Origin: Vandiemenella viatica
Taxonomy: Eukaryota > Arthropoda > Insecta > Orthoptera > Morabidae
NCBI GenBank assembly: GCA_031002005.1
Contig: JARYHS010004247.1
Location: 1-64,000 of the forward strand
Length of the DNA stretch: 64,000 nucleotides
Direction: 5' to 3'
The notes below the pieces were generated by a model. It saw nothing but the letters and a program-made list of their open reading frames with translations, made no database searches and was not told the DNA's origin. This document shows, piece after piece, positions 22,769 through 33,310 of the stretch (position 1 is its first letter; every line of letters begins with the position of its first letter). Both the position numbers and the translations under genes were made by a program.

Positions 22769-23296
22769 CAGAGTTTGAAGCTACAGATTGTTCGAGCGAA
22801 ATGTGTGGAAAAAGAGAATGCTTTAGTGACGTGTTTGACAGCATGTGCTTGTCGATTAAGCTGCAGGACACAAGTGTGGATTACGTTAACATTCCAGCAG
22901 TTTGTCATTTTTCCTGATATTTCTAACGGAATATCATATGATATCTAATGCTGATGAGACCAACAGATACGCGAGAATCAATTCACACTATATTTTCACT
23001 ATGAAGTGGTTTAAAAACTTTAGATGTTATATTAACTGTATTTATTTTGTATCTGCGGTTTCAAATCGCAGAGCGACAGCAGAAGAACTCCACACACAAC
23101 GCTCCAGATGTATTCAGCACACAGCGGTCCGGTCTAATGTGGCATTCCAGCGCAGGTAAACAGCTTAGGCGTAAACAAAGCCGCACTCAGCGAGGGCTCG
23201 GCCGGCCGAACCGTAGCAGTTAAAGGGCTAATGACCTTAGCAGTCGATGAGGCGTAAAGCAATCAGTAAACAAAAAAAAAAAAAAAGGCCAAAGCT

Positions 23297-24465
23297 TCAT
23301 TGATAACAACACCACCCGGAGCACATTCACCACCAGTTTTTATAAAACAATTTAATTAATCCTTAAAGGTATAAAGTTAAATACTTTGAACTTGAAATAA
23401 TTTTTATTTATCTCTAAATACACAAAATCAATATATTATACTCATTAGCATGGAGAACAATTTTTAACAACTCAATGAGAAACATGACATAAAACGATTA
23501 TTCTTACTGACTATGCCTCGCAGTTCAAGGTCTTTGCATGTGCGGAATAGTAACAACGCACATGCCTCTCGACATCTTTGATGTCACTTCTCTGGCAACA
23601 ATATGGGACTGTTTTATAATGGAGCTTATTAATCGCAGAAATCTCAACCGTATTTCGCTATCTGTTATCAGCCTGGCAACATGGGTTCAGCGATAGCCCA
23701 ACAGAAAGGCCATACATTTATTAAGAACGCTTTATGCTGGGGAGAAACGTTATCAAAGTTTCTATAAATTCGGTTTTAAACCATCAAATCAAACTTGTCA
23801 TTTCAGATACGTGGTTTTAGACAGTAAATTCTCTCATTTAATACAATTATCAAAATGTTTGATGCCGTAGTTCGGGCACATAAATAATTGAAATATCTAA
23901 TTGGTTATCGGTCCCTCAATACTTATCGTGTACTAAATTTTTAAACATCTGTTTGATCGCAATTAAACAATATACATATCCAAAGAATCAGATTTACAGA
24001 AATATGTGGCGATTTAATTTTGAGTGGCAAGTAACTGTCCTTATGTACGTACTCCATGAGCGGATAAATACTCAAATAGTTGCAATGCAGTGTGGTGAAT
24101 TCATGATGCCACCGTCGCTTGCAAAAATAAAACTTGAAATATTTATCATGTAATTACTGGCACAATATTTTTAGTACGGTGTCAGAAATATAAAATCACT
24201 TTCTGCTTCTCAATTTGTTGCTCTTTATAACTATCATACTGTATTTTATGATATTTTTAATGATGTATCTGTCGATGCCCACTTGCCACTACCTATGTTG
24301 TCTCTTTCAGAGTAATACTGGCTCACCTTTTCAGACAGCAAACTCATGACGATGCGATCAGATGACTTCAACCAAACAGACTCTATGCGGCTAAGTTTGC
24401 ATGGGACCTTACTTTAGTTAGCTTTGATAAGTGAATCGCTTTAATATTCCTTCCCGTTTTCTCAT
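23297..24465. other. No recognisable gene
   Basis: AT-rich. A TCTTTCAG|AG acceptor-like site near 24308 is followed by a broken frame; not supported as an exon. Confidence 0.4.
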
Positions 24466-24726
24466 ATGTTGAGCCCGTTTAAAGCAGATTACGTTTCTAG
24501 TTGGGGGATCAGATTAAACAAAACGGACTATCCAGTAGGTATTCTCATAAATTCGACCACAGAATTGGGAAAATGGATTGTATATAGTGTGTCATTTACT
24601 AGAAAACTTTGGTTTCCTTTGGAGATAAAAGTCACAGATGTGCAGTATTTACCCACGGACAGCTACAGGTGTGTAGAGGCATACTTTAGGAAGAATGGCC
24701 GTAATACAGATTTGTTACCGCCATGA
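24466..24726 (+). other. Unidentified 86-codon ORF
   Basis: Starts MLSPFKADYVSSWGIRL and ends NTDLLPP just before the LINE-A remnant. Composition is protein-like but I recognise no family; it may be chance. Confidence 0.2.
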
Positions 24727-24734
24727 TTGACCTA

Positions 24735-27700
24735 CAGCGGGAGGTGGTACTGCGGTTTATGTAAAGAACACGATTAAACATTATCTGATCAATTTGCCAC
24801 CTTTGGAGGAAATCGAAACCGTTGAGACTTCCCGAAGGAGACAGACTCTGCAGAAACCTCAATTACATAGACTGGGACATCTTCAAGGACCTCCTCTCCC
24901 AGCGCATAGCTCAGGCACCGCCATCGTCTGTCTCTGGCCCCTCTACCGCTCTGGCCGCCTTGGTATTGGATCAGTGAGGCATAAGATGCCGCTACCTGGC
25001 CAAGACGCAACCAACCGTCCCACTGGCGGCAACTCTCTCCGCAAATCAGAGAGGCTATTATCATCAAAAATCAACTGACTAGGATCTGACACAAAGAGAG
25101 CAATAAGTCGCATTCAGCGAGAAATTAATGATGAAGTGAACAAGCAAAGGATCTCGTACTGGTCCAACTTTATTTCCAACATGGACATAGAGGACGGGCC
25201 AGCATGGTGCACGACGTAGGCCCTTCTCCAGCGGAGCCATAAGATACCGCCGCTGGTGGTCGGAAATAACTACATCTGAGAGCCAGAAGAGAAGGCACTG
25301 ACTGAAACTTTTGAGGCAAATGTTTAGCCAATCAATGAATCCAAGGATGACGTCATCATACGTCTCGTGGAAGAACCACTGCGGTGGATCCTCGAAGCCG
25401 TCACCCCGGAGGAAGACCGCATCGACGAGATCACTACACGAGAGGTTGCGTCAACATGGATTCAGAAAAGGCCGATGCTGCGAAACACAACTTGCACTTC
25501 TAATTCATGACTTGTGCCGAATTATAGATGAGCAATCCCAGGTTGTTTTGGTTCTATTAGACTTTAAAAAAGCTTTCGATACTGTGCCTCACACTAGGTT
25601 ACTTATGAAACTTCGCGGTTACGGCATATCTAGACAAATATGCGACTGGGTTGCAGACTTCCTGAAGGGCAGAACACAGTGTGTAGTTCTCGACGGTGAG
25701 CGTTCATCACTTACTGAAGTGGGGTCTGGAGTTCCCCAGGGAAGCGTGTTAGGGCCACTGTTGTTTCTCATATACATCAATGATCTATGCGACATAATAG
25801 GGGGGATGAAAAGATTATTTGCCGATGATGCTATAATTTATCGCGAAATCAAAACCCAGGACGACTGCGCTTTGTTACAAGACGATATTATGAAAATAAT
25901 TGCGTGGTGTAAAGATTGGCAGTTGGAGTTAAACGCTAAAAAGTGCCAAGTCATGCGTGTAAGTAAAAAGGTGACACCATTTAACTATGAATATACGATT
26001 AATGACACTGTCCTTAGAACGGTAGATTCTGCTAAATACCTAGGGGTAACAATTCGTAATAATTTGTCGTGGAATGAGCATATCGAGAATGTAATGGGAA
26101 AAGCAAATCGTATGCTCCGATTTCTAGGTCGTAATTTAAATCAATGCACCCAGGAAGTTAAATCGATTGTATACAGGTCACTAGTACGTCCTTACTTAGA
26201 GTATTGTTGTTCTGTATGGGGTCCCCATCAAAAGGGGTTAATTGAGGCATTAGAGATGGTCCAAAGAAGAGCCGCCCGATTCGTGACAGGTATATATAGT
26301 TGGAGGGAAAGCGTAAGTGCGATGTTGAAGGAGTTAGGTTGGGAAGACCTGGAACACCGAAGGCGTTGCTCTCGACGGAAGCTAATTGAAAAATTCAAGA
26401 CAGATGTATTTCGGAATGACAGTCAGCAAATATTGCTACCAGCAACATTCATATCTCGAAATGACCATGAAAACAAGATAAGAGAAATCAGGGCCAGAAC
26501 CGATTCATTTCTGTACTCATTTTTCCCACGAGCGATTAGGGAATGGAATAGAAAGGATTTACCGGGCGAGTAAACTTAAAATCCGACAGGAGTAGCTTTC
26601 GATAAAGCACTCCAGCCATCCTGATCTGGGTTTTCCATGGTTTTCCCAGATCACTCCACGCGAATGCGGAGATGGTTCCTCACAATAGCCCATGGGCGCC
26701 TCTTGCCATATCCCTTATAACCCTTCCAAACCATAACCCTTTTCGATAGGTGCAATGCACACTCCGCCACACACTTTTAGTGAATCGCGGAGTAACAATA
26801 ATAATAATAATAATAATATTCTCGAGCCTCATAGTAAAGAGATCAGCAGGACAAGATGGCATCGGTGGAGGTATCCTTCGTCAAATGCCTCAAACTGCTG
26901 TCTAATTTATAACAGACGCCTTCAATGGAGTTTTTCAAAAGGGTGAATATCCAACTACATGGAAGCACGCTACTATAATTCCGATTCCGAAGTCGGGCAA
27001 GGACCGGAGATCCCCAAGTCGTACCAGCCGATTAGTCTTCCGCCGACGCTCTTCAAAGTTTTCGATTGACTTAACGTCAAGAGGCTACACGCGGTCATTG
27101 CCAGTGAGGCGCTGCTGACTGGTGAACAATTTGGCTTCTGTAAACACCACTCAACCCCACAGCAGCTGCTCCGTCTCACTGAAGAGGCTTTCTTTGCCTT
27201 CGAGCGCCAGGAATTCGTCGGTGCAACTCTGCTTAATGCCAGTCAGGCCTTTGACTCCGTCTAGCATCAGGGACTCCTTTACATGCTGCTTAAGCAAATG
27301 TTAAGCTTCTGAAGCACTACCTCGAAGGAAGGCCTTGTGAGTTGTCATAGAAGTTGGCATCTTAACTATCAAGAACATCTCGGCAGGGGTCCCAAAAGAG
27401 TCAGTCATTGGATCAGTGCAGTACAGCTTGTATACGGCGAAACCCCCTCTACAAAACGTGTGCAAAAAGTTCCATACCGCCCTATATGCAAAGAGCCTTA
27501 ATGCTAACATCCCACGCAGAAGGCTACAGCAGGCCTGCGAAAACATTTAACAATGGGATACCAAATGGTGGCTAGCTTACAATATTCTCAAGAACTAGGC
27601 CACTGTCATCACTAAGACCTTTGACTGTCTTCGGCGAAAATATAAGCTGGATGAGGACGGCAAAATACCTCGGGGTCAAACTTGATAAAAGGATGACGTG

Positions 27701-28380
27701 GAAACCACACGTTACCAGTCCCCGTGGCAAAGCAACAGGAAGACTAGGCGTACTTTACCATTTTCTCAAATTCACATCCATCTAGGAATCCGTCTATACA
27801 TCGCTCTGGTCAGACCGAATTTGGAGTACGCGGCGGTAGTTGGGGTTAATACGGCGCACTCACACCTTCAGCTGTTACAAACAGTACAAAATAGAGAAAT
27901 TGGATTCGGCCACCACCTGCTGACGCAGACGAGGGCAGATGACCTACACCGATTTAGAGGACTACCTACTCTTCGAGTCAGATTTCAACAGCTGGCAAGA
28001 AAACTCTATGAAAAGGCTGAGCAATCAAACAACCAACCTGATCTCTGTACTGGGAGCCAAGCCCACGTATAATGACAGATTAAGGTGTCCATAGAAACTA
28101 CTTGACCACCAATACGGAAGCTACAATTACCGGTTATGACAAAACTTGATCATGACCCATAGATTATGGCAACCCGATAAATTAACTGAAAGGTGATGCG
28201 TCCACCACGCACACCCTCCACCACAACCAAGTACTAATGTTTTCCCTGTAACTGACATCTGTCTATCTATCCAAAAGCTTGAGACGGGAGGCGGCGCGCG
28301 CAACTCTTCCTACCCCCCCCCCCCCAACCGCCGAGCTTGGCCTCAAGGCACGAACCATCAGGTGATGATGATGATGACGA
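24735..28380 (+). pseudogene. LINE-A: jockey-like retrotransposon, split
   Basis: Part 1 (24735-25440) has an endonuclease remnant, GGGTAVYVKNTIKHYLINLP, then RNLNYIDWDIFKDLLSQRIA and ISRIQREINDEVNKQRISYW. The continuation after LINE-B (26821-28080) begins VKRSAGQDGIGGGILRQMPQ and contains TTWKHATIIPIPKSGKDRRS, TGEQFGFCKHHSTPQQLLRL, a broken TLLNASQAFDSV, KYLGVKLDKRMTWKPHVT and a C-terminal LPTLRVRFQQLARKLYEKAE. The A of the catalytic YADD box is not seen. Frameshifts and stops are frequent, so it is dead. A C-run (28311-28324) and a GATGATGATGATGAC tail (28363-28380) close the 3' end. Confidence 0.8.
25441..26818 (+). mobile_element. LINE-B: CR1-like retrotransposon, 5'-truncated
   Basis: Inserted in LINE-A. 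The coding part (to stop 26571-26573) starts about LRQHGFRKGRCCETQLALLI and keeps RT motifs VLLDFKKAFDTV, GVPQGSVLGPLLFLIYIND and RLFADDAIIYR, then AKYLGVTIRNNLSWNEHI, YRSLVRPYLEYCCSVWGP and VQRRAARFVTG. About 375 codons are open, so it is young. The open frame extends upstream to 25311 only because it runs out of frame through LINE-A; that part is artefact. The 3' region (26610-26760) carries GGGTTTTCCATGGTTTTCCC, shared with SINE family 1. It ends GAATCGCGGAGTAACAATAA and an AATAAT run. A second copy is at 32780-33310. Confidence 0.85.
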
Positions 28381-28384
28381 GGGA

Positions 28385-28530
28385 TTCACAGTCGGTGCTG
28401 TGTCGACGCTGTGTCAGCTTCAATATGAAATTTCACCTGATAAAGGCAGCGGACGTTGCTGCCGAAATATTGTGGAAAAGAAATTATCCGGCAGAAATCA
28501 CGTGAAGAATTCATGTATTCTTCTAGGTTA
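28385..28530 (+). mobile_element. Penelope-like module, diverged fragment
   Basis: Contains CCTGATAAAGGCAGCGGACG, TTGCTGCCGAAA, then CCGGCAGAAATCACGTGAAG and AATTC. The order core, 6-bp stem (GGCAGC/GCTGCC, 28445-28450 and 28458-28463), GAAA, then CGGC.G.AAA..CG.GAAGAATT matches the copies at 30311 and 57452. Stem base pairs differ but pair in both, which is covariation. Ends unclear. Confidence 0.55.
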
Positions 28531-28689
28531 CTCGCCGTCCGGCGGTCTTCTTCCCGTCATTGTGAGGTCTTGCACCCACCTCATCCGTGAATGTGTGCCG
28601 AATGTTGTTGTTTGTCTCTTGTATCTTGCGCCATCATTCCTCTGGTGTTTAAACGGTACTTCCCTTTTCTTATGTCTTCTGTTCACAGT

Positions 28690-29395
28690 TCGGCGCTAGA
28701 CACCGAGGCGACAACTCCCTCGTAGAGCTCGTGAACGTGTTACTGTCGATTTAGTATCGTGTTGTATCGTGTGCGCGCTCTAAGCGTTTGGAAGTACGCG
28801 AGGCTGCAAAAGCGATTTCTTTTCGTAATATTTTAGTTTATTATCTTTAGTGATACAATTAGAATTAATTAGTGAAACTAGTGGTACAACCAAATTATGG
28901 CCGACCCGCCGGATACGGGTGAGACGATTAAGATGGCACTAGAAACGTGCTACACCAGCAGTCAAATCCCAGCCTCACCATCAGGGAACTACATCACGAG
29001 AGAAAGACCACACCCTCAGGAAGTATCCCCAGCAAGTGAGCAGATAATCATCTCTTACCAAGCAGAAGAGGAGTAATTAATATATCAAAACACCCAACAT
29101 CTTCAACAGCAACCAGAACAGCAACAACAACAACAACAACAGCATACCTTACAGAAACAATATCAGATAATACAACAGCATCATCAGCAACAACATCATC
29201 AACAGCAACACCCTCTGGAGATGGAAACTGGACCGGTAGATGACCCGTCACAGGAACGTCATGCCTCCTCAGAAGTAGCTGTTCACCACTTAGCTCGGAG
29301 AGGAGACAAACCTACAATTATGACCTCAAATTATAATCACATTGCAACCACTATGGCAATTTCAACGGCTATGATTCCCAATCGATCATCATAAG
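28690..29395 (+). pseudogene. LINE-C segment 1: 5' region and start of gag
   Basis: After a probable 5' untranslated region, an ATG at 28897 opens MADPPDTGETIKMALETCYT. A stop follows near 29073, after which the same frame runs through a glutamine-rich stretch encoded by CAA/CAG repeats (29105-29205). It is cut by LINE-D at about 29396. The gag-like ORF1 continues at 31112. Confidence 0.6.
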
Positions 29396-30310
29396 AAGAT
29401 TTAATTTAATTTAATTGCAATGGAGCACACGCTCCGGTGGCAATTTTCCTACACACCCAACTTCCCCCTATCCTACACTCACCTACACCTGCCCTCTACA
29501 AATTTTAACTTTAAATTCTTTTAACGTTTTAGGTAGGTTATTCATCATTCCCCTCGGTAACTCATTCCAATCCCTGACACCCTTACCTAAGAAAGAAAAT
29601 CTTCCCAGAACCTTGTGCCTGAAATCGAGTGCCAGCTTGTGGTCATGGTCATCTTTTCCCTTCCATAAACTACTTTTCATACCTACTGCAATATCTTTCC
29701 ATGCCTCATCGCCAGTATACGCCCTGTACACTCCCATTACCCTCCTCATCCTCCTCCTGTCTTGCAATGAATCCCATTCAAGCTCCTTTATCATGTCTGT
29801 CACTGATTGCATTCTGCGATAATTTCCAGAAACAAATCTAGCAGCCCTTCTTTGCACCTTCCCCAACTCCTGTATTTGATACTCAAAATGTGGGTCTCAT
29901 ACTACACTACCATATTCGAGCAATGGCCTTACTAAAGTTTTGTAACCCAATTCCTTTACTTCTCTCGTGCATCCCCTCATCACTCTCTCCAACAATGCAG
30001 AAGTTTGAAACCTTTTCCTACCACCTTTCCAATGTGTCCTGCCCAGTTAAGCTTGTTATCAAATGTAATACCAAGATATTTACATTTCAAGTCTTCAGCA
30101 AGCAATTCTTTCCCCACCTTATATTCATAATTAACCTTTTGTTTTTTATTTGTGTATCTAATTAGCTGACTCTTCTTTGCATTTATCTTCATCCCATGTT
30201 TACCAACCCAACTAGATATCCTGTCCAGATCATCCTGCAACTGTTTACAGTCCTCTATCGTTTTGATCCTTTTATACAGCATTATGTCATCTGCAAACAA
30301 TCTAATTTCA

Positions 30311-30559
30311 TATGAAAGATAAGTCTTTCCCGGCGTATTATTGATACAAATTCTTCGCGGGTTTGCCGCCGGATCACATTTTCTAACCACAAGCTTTCGG
30401 CGACTTGCACTGCCGCCATCATCAGGTCTGTTTTAACTGAAGGAACAGTTTTCGTTGTTCCTTCAGTTACAACAGACCTGATGATGGCGGCAGTGCAAGT
30501 CGCCGAAAGCTTGTGGTTAGAAAATGTGATATGGCGGCAAACCCGCGAAGAATTTGTAT
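30311..30559. mobile_element. Penelope-like inverted module with 13-bp target duplication
   Basis: Sits in LINE-D between duplicated CAATCTAATTTCA at 30298-30310 and 30560-30572. The two halves are near-perfect inverted copies of one ~100-bp module, joined at about 30450. Each half holds CCTGATGATGGCGGCAGTGC, AAGTCGCCGAAAGC and later GGCGGCAAACCCGCGAAGAA. One end has an extra 30 bp with a GATACGCCGGGAAAGAC-like segment, seen also at 58300. Class inferred from 13-bp target duplications and the hammerhead-like core; no protein is present. Confidence 0.65.
30478..30508 (+). ncRNA. Hammerhead-like core in Penelope-like module
   Basis: CTGATGA (30478-30484), one T, stem GGCGGC (30486-30491), loop, stem GTCGCC (30499-30504), then GAAA (30505-30508). 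The stem pairs fully with one G-U. This is the order of a hammerhead core, but the T before the stem and no clear cleavage-site strand make activity doubtful. Equivalent copies: 28437-28467 (CTGATAA, G to A in the core) and 58223-58254. Confidence 0.4.
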
Positions 30560-31111
30560 CAATCTAATTTCAGATAGTAAACAATCAACACAATTATTCA
30601 TTAGAATAATGAATAGCAATGGTCCCAATACGCTACCCTGCGGCACTCCCATTTTTACTTCCACTTCCTTTGATACCGCATTTCCCACACTAACTTTCTG
30701 TTTTCTACATTTTAAAAATTCTTCTACCCAGCAAATCACTTTCCCATCAACTCCAATAGTTTTTACCTTATTTACTACCATTTTGTTGCTTACTCTGTCA
30801 AACGCCTTTGAAAGATCTAGTGCTACAATATCAGTTTGGCCTCCCAAGTCCATTTCATCTGAAATATCTTGCATATATCCCACCAACTGAGATTCACATG
30901 AATATCCTTGCCTGAACCCATGTTGCCTACTTGAAAACCACATACGTTCTTCACATACATTTCTGATGTGGTTGCATATCAATCTTTCCATTAATTTACC
31001 TACCACTGAAGTCAAACTGATTGGCCTGTAATTTTCGACTCTATTCCTCACCCCTCCTTTATCTACCGGTACTACTATTGCACTTTTCCAGTCTTGTGGT
31101 AAGATGCTCAT

Positions 31112-32779
31112 CCGTCACCATGCTGACTCCGTGCGTTCCTGTATCAGATGATCCGATGTGTGCACCCAATCCATCAGCTTCAAGACGACCAATCGCCAAG
31201 TACCAGAAGAAGAGGAGGCAAGAGGATTGACGCGATCATCAGAAAAGATGGCAAGACTATCGGCAGATGGCGCTACAACAGCTTACTCAACAGCTCTCTG
31301 CAAGACGTCACCAGCAGCCACCAGCGCCAAGTCAAACAACACATTCACGACTACAGGTGAGCAGGTAGCGCCACATACCGACCAAGCGCCCGCCGACTGT
31401 AGTGTTACTAGTGCGCAGGATAAGGCCGGAACCAGTGTAAATAATAGATTCACTGAAACTGACAGAGGCCCGTTTATAGTAATAATAGAAAAATTTGACA
31501 AAAACGTTGGAAATTGGCACCCCGTGGCCATAGGTAAATTCCATTTTTGTAAATAATACCGCCTCAAACAAAACCTTATTAACATTTCTCACGCAGGTAG
31601 AAACAAAGTTAAAGTAGAATGCAGATCTGGTGAATCAGCTAACCAACTAGCATACCTAGGGACCCTCCAAGAAATAGGTCTAAAAGCATCTATCCCCATG
31701 TACTTGACTTCAAACCAGGGAGTTATTAGAAATGTCGACACAAAATTAAGCATAGAGGAAATCTTGGAAAACATGAAATCTCAATACAAAGTGACTAGCG
31801 TTAGAAGATTTACAAAAAAAAGTCTTCAAATGGAGAGATAAATGCAAGAAATGTTCCCGTATGCCAACAATCATTCAGATCCCAGGCCCTCCCAGAAGCA
31901 GTGTATATGTTTGCCATGCGTTGTAAAGTAGGACCATATATTCCCCATTTAATACAATGCTTATAGTGTTTAAGATTTAACCATGTCAGTGCACAATGTA
32001 GAGGTCAGAAAAAATGTAGTAAATGCGCGGGCCCACATGACCTAACCCACTGCTCTCCCAGGAAAACACATGCTGTCTGTTCTGTGGAGGAAACCACCTA
32101 GCAACGGACAAAAACTGCCCCGAACATCTTAGCAGACGATTTGAAAAATCTAGTAGAGTTCGGCCATTTCACTACAACTCAACCTTCCAGATGCCTAACA
32201 GCTACGCAAAAGCCGTGGCCGAACCACCCAGATCCTGGCATCCACAGTCAGAAAACACAGACATTAATCAGTACGATACAAAAACCACCCCTCAGCAATA
32301 CAGAGTCAATCCCCCAAACAGATGTATCTGGACAAAAGGACCTAAATGTTATTAGAATGCCAAATATACTACAGATAACCCATCCTTCAATACAACACAA
32401 CTACAATACACATACAATGGGCCTATGTCTCCTATCAATGCATGCTTGATCCATCCTGCAGCAACAGGAAACTATACGGAAATCCCACAAGTACCCAATA
32501 AGCCCAGGGAGAATACACAAACACTCCTGCACGCGCAATCTGCTAAATTAAAACAGTTAAACTATGACAATAATCCCACTAAGAGTCCACAATCCCTAAA
32601 TTGCATTTTAATAGAAAAAATAGTAAACTTAATCATTATTCTAATCAAAGAAGCAAAATCACAATCAGAGGATCTTTTAAACCCTACAGAGATACTGGGA
32701 ATGGTAACCAATTTCCTCCAACAATACGGCCAAAATTAAGTGTTTACAGTGGAATGCATGATCAATAACAGCGAATTGA
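31112..32779 (+). pseudogene. LINE-C segment 2: gag-like ORF1 with zinc knuckles
   Basis: Resumes after LINE-D with VSDDPMCAPNPSASRRPIAK. In shifting frames near 31960-32130 the knuckles QCRGQKKCSKCAGPHDLTHC and CLFCGGNHLATDKNCPEH are typical CCHC nucleic-acid-binding motifs of LINE ORF1 proteins. The C-terminal part runs to NFLQQYGQN, stop at 32739. Frameshifts make it non-functional. Confidence 0.75.
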
Positions 32780-33310
32780 TCTGTATGGGGTCCCCATCAA
32801 TAGGGATTAATGGAGGCATTAGAGATGGTCCAAAGAAGAGCCGCCCGATTCGTGACAGGTATATATAGTTGGAGGGAAAGCGTAAGTGCGATGTAGAAGG
32901 AGTTAGGTTGGGAAGACCTGGAGCACCGAAGGCGTTGCTCTCGACAGGAGCTAATCGAAAAATTCTCGACTGATGTATTTCGGAATGACATTAAACAAAT
33001 ATTGCTACCAGCAACATTCATATCCCGGAATGACCGCGAAAATAAGATAAGAGAAATCAGGGACAGAACCGATTCATTTCTGTACTCATTTTTCGATAAA
33101 GTACTCCGGCCATACTGATCTGGGTTTTCCATGGTTTCCCCAGATCGCTCCATGCGAATGCTGGGATGGTTCCTCACAATAGTCCATGGGCGCCTCCTGC
33201 CATATCCCTTATATCCCTTCCAAACCATTACCTTCCCGGATAGGTGCAATGCACCCTCCACCACACACTTTTAGTGAATCGCGGAGTAGTAGTAATAGTA
33301 ATAGTAATAG
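32780..33310 (+). mobile_element. LINE-B second copy, strongly 5'-truncated
   Basis: Starts CTGTATGGGGTCCCCATCAA, matching 26214 onward. It keeps VQRRAARFVTGIYSWRESVS, the GGGTTTTCCATGGTTTCCCC module and the ending GAATCGCGGAGTAGTAGTAA with a TAATAG tail. It interrupts LINE-C between ORF1 and the endonuclease. Confidence 0.85.

Larger units (their letters stand above)
22107..23227. mobile_element. piggyBac-like non-autonomous element, CTAA target
   Basis: Terminal inverted repeats are CCCTTTGACTGCT (22107-22119) and AGCAGTTAAAGGG (23215-23227), 12 of 13 matching. The 4-bp flanks are both CTAA (22103-22106 and 23228-23231). CCC-starting ends and 4-bp target duplications fit the piggyBac superfamily, whose usual target is TTAA. 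The left subterminal region repeats CTCCAGACGTGTATACACGC and variants three or four times. Length 1121 bp, too short for a full transposase. A short frame near 22640 reads EEIMEIITRSDSEYNHFNMD, resembling the acidic N-termini of such transposases. The host SINE before insertion would have read CTCTAATGACC. Confidence 0.75.
21908..23290 (+). mobile_element. SINE (family 1) split by a piggyBac-like element
   Basis: The 5' part at 21908-22106 has GAACGGATAATG, box B GGTTCGAATCG (about 21963) and the family 1 body. The 3' part resumes at 23228-23290 as CTAATGACCTTAGCAGTCG and ends AGTAAAC plus poly-A. Possible 6-bp target duplication AAAGCT at 21902-21907 and 23291-23296. The interruption is the element at 22107-23227. 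Confidence 0.8.
29396..31110 (-). pseudogene. LINE-D: CR1-like retrotransposon, minus strand
   Basis: Minus-strand order: MSILPQDWKSAIVVPVDKGG (31111), NYRPISLTSVVGKLMERLIC, QHGFRQGYSCESQLV, DIVALDLSKAFDRV, GVPQGSVLGPLLFIILMN, then, beyond a 249-bp insertion at 30311-30559, RLFADDIMLYKRIKTIEDCK, CKYLGITFDNKLNWAGHIGK, and VQRRAARFVSGNYRRMQSVT near 29860. The 3' end is an ATTAA repeat (29400-29420). Intact FADD aspartates. The insertion removes co-linearity and adds stops. Inserted in LINE-C, 5'-truncated. Confidence 0.85.

Noticed and set aside
22288..22917. 209-codon plus-strand ORF
   Set aside because: Runs through a reversed SINE and piggyBac-like sequence; no coherent domain.
24300..24420. 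Second dipeptidase exon candidate
   Set aside because: Splice-like sites exist on both strands, but no frame matches the dipeptidase family.
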